This document shows positions 37,224 through 44,661 of a stretch of DNA of 64,000 bases, piece after piece. A model generated the notes under the pieces. That model was not told the origin of the DNA, ran no database searches, and worked only from the letters and a program-made list of their open reading frames with translations. Position 1 is the stretch's first letter, and every line of letters begins with the position of its first letter. This DNA is from an uncultured Amphritea sp. (GTDB taxonomy: Bacteria > Pseudomonadota > Gammaproteobacteria > Pseudomonadales > Balneatricaceae). Location of the stretch: positions 310,001 through 374,000 of the forward strand of contig NZ_CAKZLP010000054.1 of NCBI RefSeq assembly GCF_937127095.1, in the 5' to 3' direction. The translations under genes and the position numbers were made by a program.

Positions 37224-37281
37224 GTTGCGAAGCAACGTCTAGCCAGGCGCGTAGCGCCGATTTAGCAAGCGACGAAGTCGC
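37224..37281. repeat. GNA-triloop hairpin repeat, copy B (three hairpins)
   Basis: Three perfect 5-bp hairpins with GNA triloops: GTTGC-GAA-GCAAC (37224-37236), GGCGC-GTA-GCGCC (37246-37258) and GCGAC-GAA-GTCGC (37269-37281). Linkers are gtctagcca and gatttagcaa, giving a 22-23 bp period. Stem sequences differ but every pair is kept. Related to copy A at 34184, inverted. Confidence 0.75.
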
Positions 37282-37301
37282 GTTCTGACTACCCCAATAT
37301 G

Positions 37302-37326
37302 TAAAAAACGCGCCCTGAGGCGCGTT
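37302..37326 (-). terminator. Terminator of the ETF-QO gene
   Basis: ACGCGCC / GGCGCGT stem (7 bp, loop CTGA on the plus strand) directly after the stop codon, followed on the minus strand by a T run (aaaaaa at 37303-37308 on plus). Confidence 0.85.
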
Positions 37327-37331
37327 CGTTT

Positions 37332-38981
37332 TTACATATTAGGGTAGTTCGGCCCACCGCCGCCCTCCGGCGCCACCCAGGTAATATTCTGGGCTGGATC
37401 TTTGATATCACAGGTTTTACAGTGCACGCAGTTCTGGCTGTTGATCTGGAAGACTTTCTCTCCCGCATCGTTTTCCAGGACTTCGTATACGCCTGCTGGA
37501 CAGTAGCGCTGCGCCGGTTCGTTGAACGTCGGCAAGTTCTGTAGCAGCGGGATGCTGCTGTCTTTCAGTTTCAGGTGACAGGGCTGGTTTTCCTCATGGT
37601 TGGTGTTGGAGATGAACACCGAGGAGGGTTTGTCAAAACTCAGCACACCATCCGGTTTTGGATAACTGATGGCAGCACATTCTGACGCTGGTTTCAGTTG
37701 TGCATAATCGGGATGGTTGTCATGCAGGGTAAACGGCAGGCTGAAGATGTTCTGATCAATAAAGTTCAGTGCGCCACCGATCATGGTGCCGTATTTGTGC
37801 AGCGCCGGACCGAAGTTGCGGCTGCTGTACAGCTCGTCATAAACCCAGGAATTTTTGAAGTTTTCGCCGTAAACGGTCAGATCATTACCGCCTTCATCAC
37901 CAGCAGTCAGTGCGGCAAAGATCGTTTCGGCGGCCACCATACCGGACTTCATCGCGGTGTGTGTGCCTTTGATCTTGGCGAAGTTCAGCGTACCGGCATC
38001 GCACCCTAACAGCAGTGCGCCGGGCATGGTCATCTTCGGCAGGGCGTTAAAGCCACCTTTGGTGATCGCACGGGCACCGTAGGAAACCCGTTTGCCGCCT
38101 TGCAGATATTGGGAGATCAGCGGGTGATGTTTCATCCGCTGGAATTCGTCAAATGGGCTCAGATGCGGATTATCGTAGTTAAGATCGGTAATCAAACCGA
38201 CGACAACCTGATTATCTTCGGCGTGATAGAGGAAGAAACCACCGCTGGCACCGGCTTCACTCAGCGGCCAGCCTGCACCGTGCAGCACCAGACCGGGCTG
38301 ATGCTGATCGGCGGGCACGTCCCACAACTCTTTAATACCGATGCCGTAGTGCTGGGCATCGGCCTCTTTATCCAGTTCAAATTTAGCGATCAGCTCTTTG
38401 CCCAGATGGCCGCGGCAACCTTCGGTAAAGATGGTGTATTTCGCCAGCAGGTCCATACCCGGCATATAGCTGTCTTTCTGCTCGCCCTTCTCATCCAGAC
38501 CCATATCACCGGTGCCGATACCGGCAACCCGGCCATCCTCACCGTAGATAATGTGCGAGGCGGGGAACCCAGGAAAAACCTCAACACCCAGCTGCTCGGC
38601 CTGTTCGCCTAACCAGCGGCACAGGTTGCCCACACTGGCGATATAGTTGCCATGGTTGTGCATGGTTTTGGGCACAAAGCCGTTGGGGATTTTGGTGGCT
38701 TTCTCGCCGTTTTTCAGCAGGTAGATCTGATCTTCGGTGACTTCGGTTTTCAGTGGCGCGCCCTGTTCTTTCCACTCAGGGAACAGCTCATCCAGGGCGC
38801 GGGGTTCAACCACCGCACCGGAGAGAATATGTCCGCCCACTTCGGCACCTTTTTCAACCACGCAGACCATCAGTTCGTGACCTGCGTCATTCGCCTGTTG
38901 CATCAAACGACATGCAGTGGACAGTCCGGCCGGGCCAGCACCGACAATCACTACATCGAATTCCATCGACTCTCTTTGCAT
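37332..38981 (-). CDS. Electron transfer flavoprotein-ubiquinone oxidoreductase
   Basis: Membrane-associated FAD and [4Fe-4S] enzyme passing electrons from ETF to ubiquinone. The 549-residue protein opens with the dinucleotide motif VVIVGAGPAGLSTACRL (about 10-26), has the FAD/quinone-region blocks GGHILSGAVV (about 49) and GCDAGTLNFAKIKGTHTAMK (about 330-349), and the C-terminal cluster cysteines CPAGVYE (about 492) and CVHCKTCDIKDP (about 518-529). It is transcribed with a DmdC-like dehydrogenase and lies beside etfA-etfB, forming one complete path from acyl-CoA oxidation to the quinone pool. Confidence 0.95.
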   Translation of the reverse strand: MQRESMEFDVVIVGAGPAGLSTACRLMQQANDAGHELMVCVVEKGAEVGGHILSGAVVEPRALDELFPEWKEQGAPLKTEVTEDQIYLLKNGEKATKIPNGFVPKTMHNHGNYIASVGNLCRWLGEQAEQLGVEVFPGFPASHIIYGEDGRVAGIGTGDMGLDEKGEQKDSYMPGMDLLAKYTIFTEGCRGHLGKELIAKFELDKEADAQHYGIGIKELWDVPADQHQPGLVLHGAGWPLSEAGASGGFFLYHAEDNQVVVGLITDLNYDNPHLSPFDEFQRMKHHPLISQYLQGGKRVSYGARAITKGGFNALPKMTMPGALLLGCDAGTLNFAKIKGTHTAMKSGMVAAETIFAALTAGDEGGNDLTVYGENFKNSWVYDELYSSRNFGPALHKYGTMIGGALNFIDQNIFSLPFTLHDNHPDYAQLKPASECAAISYPKPDGVLSFDKPSSVFISNTNHEENQPCHLKLKDSSIPLLQNLPTFNEPAQRYCPAGVYEVLENDAGEKVFQINSQNCVHCKTCDIKDPAQNITWVAPEGGGGPNYPNM

Positions 38982-39008
38982 TGTTTTTATCCTCGTCGTT
39001 TTGCGCTA

Positions 39009-40754
39009 CTAAAACAGTTCTTCATCCAGCGCCATAATGCTTTCGCTGCCGGCGATTACTGATGCCAGGCAGGATTGTGTGCGCGGTAGCATATGTTCAC
39101 AGAAGAACCGTGCAGTTGCCAGCTTAGAGTGTAAAAACTCAGTGTCGCTGTCACCTGCATCCAGTTTTGCCTGCGCCTGCACGGCGCTCTTCGCCATCAG
39201 CCAGCCACCACAGAGGAAGCCAAACAGCATCATAAAGTTAACGCTGGCACTACCCGGGGCACTCTTATCCGCTGCACTATCCAGCAACCACTGACGCGCT
39301 GCAATACCATTATCGAGTGATGTGCGGCACTGTTGTGCCGCCAGTGTAAACTGACCACCCAGCGATTCAAAGCGGCTGATATCAGCAGCCATCTCATCCA
39401 ACAGAGACTGCAGGAATTCACCGTTATTCACCAGTGTTTTCCGGCCCACCAGATCCAGCGCCTGAATACCGGTGGTGCCCTCATAGATGGTCAGAATGCG
39501 GGCATCACGGTAGAACTGCGCTGCGCCAGTCTCTTCGATAAAGCCCATGCCGCCGTGGATCTGCACCCCCAGATAAGTCAGTTCCTGAGCGAATTCAGTC
39601 ACCCAGCCTTTCACTATCGGCGTCAACAGATCAATGCGGTCCTGATTACCACGATCGGCTTCAGCGGCAGCCACTAAACAAAGTGCCCGCATCGCTTCCG
39701 TTCCGGATTTCATTGTCATCAGCATGCGACGCACATCGGGAAAACGGACAATCGGGAAACGACTACCATCTTTGTTAGTACCCTGCAGACGGTCTTTAGC
39801 GTACTGCAGTGCATGCTGGTAAGCCGCTTCAGATACTGCCAGACCTTGCAGGCCAACGCCCTGACGCGCATGGTTCATCATGGTAAACATGTAAGCCAGA
39901 CCTTTGTTCGGCTCACCCACCAGATAACCCACTGCGCCACCGTTATCGCCAAAACTCATGACGCAGGTCGGGCTGCCGTGGATACCCAGCTTGTGCTCCA
40001 GAGACACCGCCGCAACATCGTTACGTTCAGCCGGATTGCCATTTTCATCCAGCAGGAATTTAGGCACGATAAACAGCGAGATACCCTTCACACCTGCCGG
40101 GGCATCCGGCAGACGGGCCAGCACCAGATGGACGATGTTATCCGTCATCTGATGGTCGCCCCAGGTGATAAAGATCTTCTGACCGGTAATCAGGTAGTGA
40201 TCGCCATTCGGCACCGCTTTGGTTTTCACCGCGGCCAGATCGGTACCGGCATCGGATTCGGTCAGGTTCATGGTTCCGGTCCACTCACCGCTGACCATCT
40301 TCTCCAGATAGTTCTTTTTTAACTCATCGGTACCGTGATGACTGATCGACTCAATCGCACCCTGACTCAGCAGAGGACACAGCGCAAACGACAGGTTTGC
40401 GGTTTGCCACACTTCGTTAACAGCAGTTCCCAGAACATTGGGCAGATTCTGACCACCGAACTCTTCAGCGGCGGTCAGTGTGGCCCAGCCACCTTCCATA
40501 TATTCCTGATAGGCTGCCGCAAAACCTGCAGTCTCCTGCACACCATTTTCACCCAGAACTGGATGGTTAAGATCACCTGTACGGTTTAAGGGTGCCAGTA
40601 CACCTGAGCCCAGCTTGCCCGCTTCGGTGAGAATCACCGAGGCCAGTTCACTGTTGATATCCTCTAAACCGGCATCAGCACATAGCTGATCAAACTGAAC
40701 CAGTTCATTCAGGACAAATTCTGCATCTTTGAGGGGGTGCTTATAATCGCTCAT
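39009..40754 (-). CDS. Acyl-CoA dehydrogenase with C-terminal extension (DmdC/FadE-like)
   Basis: FAD enzyme introducing the alpha-beta double bond into an acyl-CoA, feeding electrons to ETF. Start ATG 40754 (581 aa) is preferred over GTG 40760. Typical segments: TMNLTESDAGTDLAAVKTKA (about 166-185), ITWGDHQ-type FAD loop (about 205), HKLGIHGSPTCVMSFGDN (about 258-275) and the catalytic-Glu block YEGTTGIQALDLVGRK (about 439-454). The extra C-terminal domain and length match the DmdC (3-methylmercaptopropionyl-CoA dehydrogenase) group and its relatives. Between ETF-QO and etfA. Substrate is a fatty acyl-CoA or MMPA-CoA; I cannot distinguish. Confidence 0.9.
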   Translation of the reverse strand: MSDYKHPLKDAEFVLNELVQFDQLCADAGLEDINSELASVILTEAGKLGSGVLAPLNRTGDLNHPVLGENGVQETAGFAAAYQEYMEGGWATLTAAEEFGGQNLPNVLGTAVNEVWQTANLSFALCPLLSQGAIESISHHGTDELKKNYLEKMVSGEWTGTMNLTESDAGTDLAAVKTKAVPNGDHYLITGQKIFITWGDHQMTDNIVHLVLARLPDAPAGVKGISLFIVPKFLLDENGNPAERNDVAAVSLEHKLGIHGSPTCVMSFGDNGGAVGYLVGEPNKGLAYMFTMMNHARQGVGLQGLAVSEAAYQHALQYAKDRLQGTNKDGSRFPIVRFPDVRRMLMTMKSGTEAMRALCLVAAAEADRGNQDRIDLLTPIVKGWVTEFAQELTYLGVQIHGGMGFIEETGAAQFYRDARILTIYEGTTGIQALDLVGRKTLVNNGEFLQSLLDEMAADISRFESLGGQFTLAAQQCRTSLDNGIAARQWLLDSAADKSAPGSASVNFMMLFGFLCGGWLMAKSAVQAQAKLDAGDSDTEFLHSKLATARFFCEHMLPRTQSCLASVIAGSESIMALDEELF

Positions 40755-40778
40755 GATCACTACCTATATACGTTTCGT

Positions 40779-41708
40779 TTAGATCTGGCCGGACAGTTCC
40801 GGAACGGCATCAAACAGATCGGCTACCAGACCGTAATCAGCGACGGAAAAGATCGGTGCTTCTTCATCTTTGTTGATAGCGACAATCACTTTCGAATCTT
40901 TCATACCCGCCAGATGCTGAATCGCACCGGAGATGCCAACAGCAATATAGAGATCCGGCGCAACCACCTTACCGGTCTGACCCACCTGCATATCATTGGG
41001 CACGAAGCCCGCATCAACCGCTGCACGGGATGCGCCGACTGCCGCGCCGAGTTTATCCGCCAGGCTGTAGAGCATTTCGAAATTGTCGCCGTTACCCATA
41101 CCCCGACCACCGGACACAATGATCGATGCTGCGGTCAGTTCAGGGCGGTCAGACTTCGCCAGTTCCTCTTTAACAAACCGGGAGTTACCGCTGTTGCACA
41201 CTTCAGTAATCGTTTCGATCGTGGCGCTGCCACCTTCGGCTGCAACCGCATCAAATGCAGTACCACGGATGGTCAGCAGTTTGACCGCATCTTCAGTTTT
41301 CACGGTAGCGATGGCGTTACCGGCATAAATTGGACGCTGGAAGGTATCGGCTGACTCAACGCCGATAACATCAGAGAGCTGGTTAACATCCAGCAGCGCG
41401 GCAACCCGTGGCAGATAGTTCTTACCGTTGGTGGTGGACGGCGCCAGAATGTGGCTGTGACCACTAACCAGAGCAACGATCAGTTTGGCGATATTCTCAG
41501 CCAGCTGATGTTCATACGCGGCATTATCGGCCAGCAGCACTTTAGTTACAGAGGGGATCGCCGCAGCAGCATCCGCCACCGCCTGACAGTTATAACCCGC
41601 CACCAGCAGTTCAATATCGCCGCCGATCTGTTCCGCCGCAGCCAGAGTGTTCAGTGTTGCAGGCTTCAGTGCCTGGTTATCGTGTTCCGCTATTACCAGA
41701 ATTGTCAT
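40779..41708 (-). CDS. etfA: Electron transfer flavoprotein alpha subunit
   Basis: FAD-binding subunit of ETF. Start ATG 41708 (309 aa, the usual length) is supported by GAGGAG upstream; the frame extends to 41723 only through a TTG. The C-terminal FAD domain carries IIVSGGRGMGNGDNFEMLYSLA (about 203 onward), GASRAAVDAGFVPND (about 234) and the block QTGKVVAPDLYIAVGISGAI (about 252-271). It overlaps or abuts etfB (41720) within 12 bp, one operon. Confidence 0.96.
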   Translation of the reverse strand: MTILVIAEHDNQALKPATLNTLAAAEQIGGDIELLVAGYNCQAVADAAAAIPSVTKVLLADNAAYEHQLAENIAKLIVALVSGHSHILAPSTTNGKNYLPRVAALLDVNQLSDVIGVESADTFQRPIYAGNAIATVKTEDAVKLLTIRGTAFDAVAAEGGSATIETITEVCNSGNSRFVKEELAKSDRPELTAASIIVSGGRGMGNGDNFEMLYSLADKLGAAVGASRAAVDAGFVPNDMQVGQTGKVVAPDLYIAVGISGAIQHLAGMKDSKVIVAINKDEEAPIFSVADYGLVADLFDAVPELSGQI

Positions 41709-41719
41709 CTGCCTGCTCC

Positions 41720-42469
41720 TCAAACTACTTTCGCTTCGTTTTTCAACTTATCCACCAGCTCACTGACAGATGCTACCTTGATACCCGCCTGACGTTCTGC
41801 AGGCGGATTAACCGCAACCAGTGTCACTTTGTTGCTCAGTTCAACACCCAGATCGGCCGGGGTTTTCACATCCAGCGGCTTGCGCTTGGCTTTCATGATG
41901 TTTGGCAGTGAAGCGTAACGGGGTTCATTCAGACGCAGGTCAGTGGTGATCACCGCGGGCAGATCCAGTTCCAGAGTCTGCAAACCACCATCCACTTCAC
42001 GGGTAACCTGAACCTTGCCCCCTTCAACCTTCACCTCTGAGGCAAAGGTGGCCTGCGGATAATCCAGCAGCGCCGCCAGCATCTGGCCGGTCTGGTTATT
42101 GTCTGAATCGATAGACTGTTTGCCCATAATGACCAGCTGTGGCTGTTCAGCCTGTACGACGGCTTTCAGCAGCTTAGCGGCAGACAGAGCATCGGGGGCA
42201 GATTCGGTTTCAATCTGAATGCCCCGGTCGGCACCCAGCGCGAGTGCTGTACGGATCTGTTCCTGGCAGACTTTATCACCAATAGACACAGCGATCACTT
42301 CGCTGGCAACTCCTGCCTCTTTCAAACGAACCGCTTCTTCTACCGCGATTTCGCAGAACGGGTTCATCGCCATTTTAACGTTGGCCAGATCAACATCGCT
42401 GTTATCTGACTTAACACGCACTTTGACGTTGTAGTCGATTACACGTTTTACCGGGACAAGTATTTTCAT
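41720..42469 (-). CDS. etfB: Electron transfer flavoprotein beta subunit
   Basis: AMP-binding subunit of ETF. Start ATG 42469 (249 aa, family length). Conserved blocks are [19 protein letters not shown] (residues 2-20), [19 protein letters not shown] (about 36-54), [10 protein letters not shown] (about 77-86), [17 protein letters not shown] (about 117-133, AMP loop) and [18 protein letters not shown] (about 180-197). It is divergent from an AraC regulator across a 195-bp region containing three TCGGA direct repeats. Confidence 0.96.
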   Translation of the reverse strand: MKILVPVKRVIDYNVKVRVKSDNSDVDLANVKMAMNPFCEIAVEEAVRLKEAGVASEVIAVSIGDKVCQEQIRTALALGADRGIQIETESAPDALSAAKLLKAVVQAEQPQLVIMGKQSIDSDNNQTGQMLAALLDYPQATFASEVKVEGGKVQVTREVDGGLQTLELDLPAVITTDLRLNEPRYASLPNIMKAKRKPLDVKTPADLGVELSNKVTLVAVNPPAERQAGIKVASVSELVDKLKNEAKVV

Positions 42470-42564
42470 AGCACTCACTTTGTGTATTGAGGTTTTTTAT
42501 TGCGATCTAGTTTGCCTTTACGGGCCTGTAACAACAATAACGAAAAAAGCCTTATAATTGATAT

Positions 42565-42616
42565 TTTCGGACACATAACCCCATTCAATTTCGGACAAGT
42601 CTGTTAATATCGGATA
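42565..42616. promoter_or_regulatory. Three TCGGA(C/T)A direct repeats between etfB and the AraC gene
   Basis: Sequences tttcggaca (42565), tttcggaca (42589) and atatcggata (42607) repeat in the same orientation in the divergent etfB/AraC control region. A related aaatcggacaag occurs inverted near 43706, past the AraC stop. Binding by the AraC protein is plausible but the uneven spacing (24 and 19 bp) weakens it. Confidence 0.3.
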
Positions 42617-42664
42617 AACGAAACCATTATAGGACAGCCATGACAATGGCGCTGGAATATTCAG

Positions 42665-43675
42665 ATGAGCTATAGCCACCACTCTGTTTCGATCCATTTT
42701 GCCAATGCCATGCTCAGAGGCGCTCGCCTTAAAGGCCTTAATGAGCAACAGCTGATGCAGGAGTCGGGTCTTAACCGCGAACTGTTAAGCAACCAGGAGG
42801 TTCGTATCACGCCGATGCAGCTGAGCCGACTGGTGCAGTCAATTCAGCGGCACGGCGACGATGATTATCTCTGTCTTGGCAGCCAGCCTTCCCGCTACGG
42901 CGTATTTGCACTGATGGCCAAACTGGTGATCCACAGTACCAGCCTCAGAGAGGTATATAAGCATGCCGTTCACTTTTATAATCTGGTTGTCCCCGCCTCT
43001 CAACTAAATTTCCGTGAGGAGGGAGACAGTGCAATATTTACGCTGACGCTCACCGAACCCGATAAAGACCCGGAGTTCGCGCTGCTGGATTTCCTGCTAT
43101 TACTCTGGCATCGCTTCCCCAGCTGGATGATCGGCCAGCGAATCCCCCTTAAATATGTCACGTTTTGTCACGCTAAACCGGCTCACTTTGAGGAGTATCG
43201 GTTGATGTTTCCCTGCCCCGCCCTGTTTGACCAAACCGAAAACAGCTTCGCCTTCGATCGCTCGATTCTGACATCTCCGGTCGTGCAAACGCAGCAGAAT
43301 CTCAGTAGCTATCTGAGCCGCGCACCGCTGGACTGGTTTAAACGCCAATCCTACTATCCGGTATACACCCGCAAAGTAATGGACTATCTGGAGCAATCCG
43401 AATCGATGGCTGACACCAGTATGGAGGAGATTGCCAGACAGATTCATACCACCACCCGCACCCTGCGACGTAAACTGGATGAAGAGGGCACCAGTTTCCA
43501 GGAACTGAAAGACAGCGTGCGCCGGGATGAAGCAATCCACCTGCTCAGCCAGCCTAACTTGCCAATCTCGCGCATCGCACGCCTGCTGGGATTCGCTGAA
43601 TCTGCTGCGTTCACCCGGGCCTTCAAACACTGGACGGGCACCTCACCCAGTACTTATCGCAAATCAAAGAGCTAA
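42665..43675 (+). CDS. AraC family transcriptional regulator (arabinose-binding-like N-terminal domain)
   Basis: 336 residues. The N-terminal half (about 15-205) resembles the large ligand-binding domain found in OruR/ArgR-type AraC regulators. The C-terminal double helix-turn-helix (about 235-335) shows EEIARQIHTTTRTLRRKLDE (about 248-267) and PISRIARLLGFAESAAFTRA (about 297-316), then the AraC signature WTGTSPSTYR. Divergent from etfB, so a regulator of the acyl-CoA oxidation block is a reasonable inference. Own transcript ends at a strong terminator. Confidence 0.88.
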   Translation: MSYSHHSVSIHFANAMLRGARLKGLNEQQLMQESGLNRELLSNQEVRITPMQLSRLVQSIQRHGDDDYLCLGSQPSRYGVFALMAKLVIHSTSLREVYKHAVHFYNLVVPASQLNFREEGDSAIFTLTLTEPDKDPEFALLDFLLLLWHRFPSWMIGQRIPLKYVTFCHAKPAHFEEYRLMFPCPALFDQTENSFAFDRSILTSPVVQTQQNLSSYLSRAPLDWFKRQSYYPVYTRKVMDYLEQSESMADTSMEEIARQIHTTTRTLRRKLDEEGTSFQELKDSVRRDEAIHLLSQPNLPISRIARLLGFAESAAFTRAFKHWTGTSPSTYRKSKS

Positions 43676-43830
43676 CAAACAAAATGACAGACGAGCCGCC
43701 CACCTTGTCCGATTTAATCAAAAGACTGGCTGCTCGCGCTATGGCAAAAATCCACTAATGCCAGCAAAATAAGGGTCCCTGAGTTACTTGATTACTCATT
43801 GGCTCGTGCCCTTAGAGCCAAAACTTTTAG

Positions 43831-43862
43831 CCGGTCCTGCTCAGCAGAGACCGGTTTTTTTA
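43831..43862 (+). terminator. Rho-independent terminator of the AraC regulator
   Basis: CCGGTC...GACCGG stem with TGCT/AGCA inner pairs, followed by TTTTTTTATT. Confidence 0.88.
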
Positions 43863-43902
43863 TTCCCTCTGTTGACATCTGTATCACGCGCATCGGTGCA
43901 AG

Positions 43903-43930
43903 AAAAAAAAGCGGCCCCTTTCAGGGCCAC
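43903..43930 (-). terminator. Rho-independent terminator of the EtfB-like gene
   Basis: On the minus strand GGCCC-TGAAAG-GGGCC is followed by GC and a run of eight T. Confidence 0.85.
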
Positions 43931-44034
43931 AAAACATCCAATGAATTCTGCATAGCAGGGCATCACATCAGATGGTGCAAAATCATTAAAGCAACCAACA
44001 CTGGCGAACATCTGACGCGCAACAGGCAATCCCT

Positions 44035-44571
44035 TCAGGCGATCAGCAGAGAGGCTTTGCGCGATATAGAATCGCTACATTCCTCTAAACAAAAGGGATT
44101 GAGACTGCCGGACTGTAATAATGAAATCCTCACGGTGTGCATACCATTACCAATTTCACGAATCACCAGCGTCCGGTAATGCTGACCATTACCCGGCTGC
44201 GACTGCGATAACCTGAACTCCAGCAGCTCTGCCAACAGATTACCCAACTGACACTGACTGTCTTTTTCATCACGTCCAATGAAAATAAGATCAGGCGACT
44301 CAAGCTGGACAATCTCGATAAACAGCTCCGCCAGCTCCATCGCTCCCGGACTTCTATCACAGGCACGAAACAGGGTGTAATCAACACCCTGCCGAATCAG
44401 ACTTGCCGATTGTGCCTTACTTAATGGCTGTCCGATTGAGACAACTATTACTTTGCTGGCCCGATCATTCTGTTTTAGCAGCAGTGCTTCACGGATACTC
44501 TCTAAAGCCTGCTCTCCTGGTTGACGGAAGAGATCATCGGTATCAGGTGTCAGTATTACGGCAATCTTCAT
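44035..44571 (-). CDS. Short stand-alone EtfB-like protein
   Basis: 178 residues against about 250 for EtfB. The N-terminal Rossmann-like ETF domain is recognisable (KIAVILTPDTDD, then ASKVIVVSIGQPLSK about 38-52, and LIFIGRDEKDSQCQLGNLLAELLEFRL about 94 onward, comparable with the AMP loop [16 protein letters not shown] of EtfB) but the AMP loop residues differ and the C-terminal arm that grips EtfA is absent or unrecognisable. The last 35 residues contain a Cys-rich tail. It is in a separate transcript with the acyl-CoA synthetase upstream on the same strand. A regulatory or degenerate ETF paralogue; function unknown. Confidence 0.65.
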   Translation of the reverse strand: MKIAVILTPDTDDLFRQPGEQALESIREALLLKQNDRASKVIVVSIGQPLSKAQSASLIRQGVDYTLFRACDRSPGAMELAELFIEIVQLESPDLIFIGRDEKDSQCQLGNLLAELLEFRLSQSQPGNGQHYRTLVIREIGNGMHTVRISLLQSGSLNPFCLEECSDSISRKASLLIA

Positions 44572-44661
44572 TATTATTTTTCCGTCTGACGTTCGGGTAT
44601 GGAGCAGAGAGTCCCCTCTGCTCCATTTCAGGCTGGCTGAAATAAATTCTTATGTAAGTGC

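Larger units (their letters stand above)
36979..37331. other. Gap with three-hairpin repeat array and terminator
   Basis: 353 bp. Contains a single accacagag (37097), the hairpin array at 37224-37281 and the terminator at 37302-37326. Confidence 0.6.
43676..44034. other. Gap between AraC gene and EtfB-like gene with two terminators
   Basis: 359 bp. Holds the plus-strand terminator of the AraC gene and the minus-strand terminator of the EtfB-like gene, in tail-to-tail arrangement. No gene. Confidence 0.8.

Noticed and set aside
43799..44179. 126-codon plus ORF
   Set aside because: It runs through two terminators and into the EtfB-like gene; no recognisable protein.
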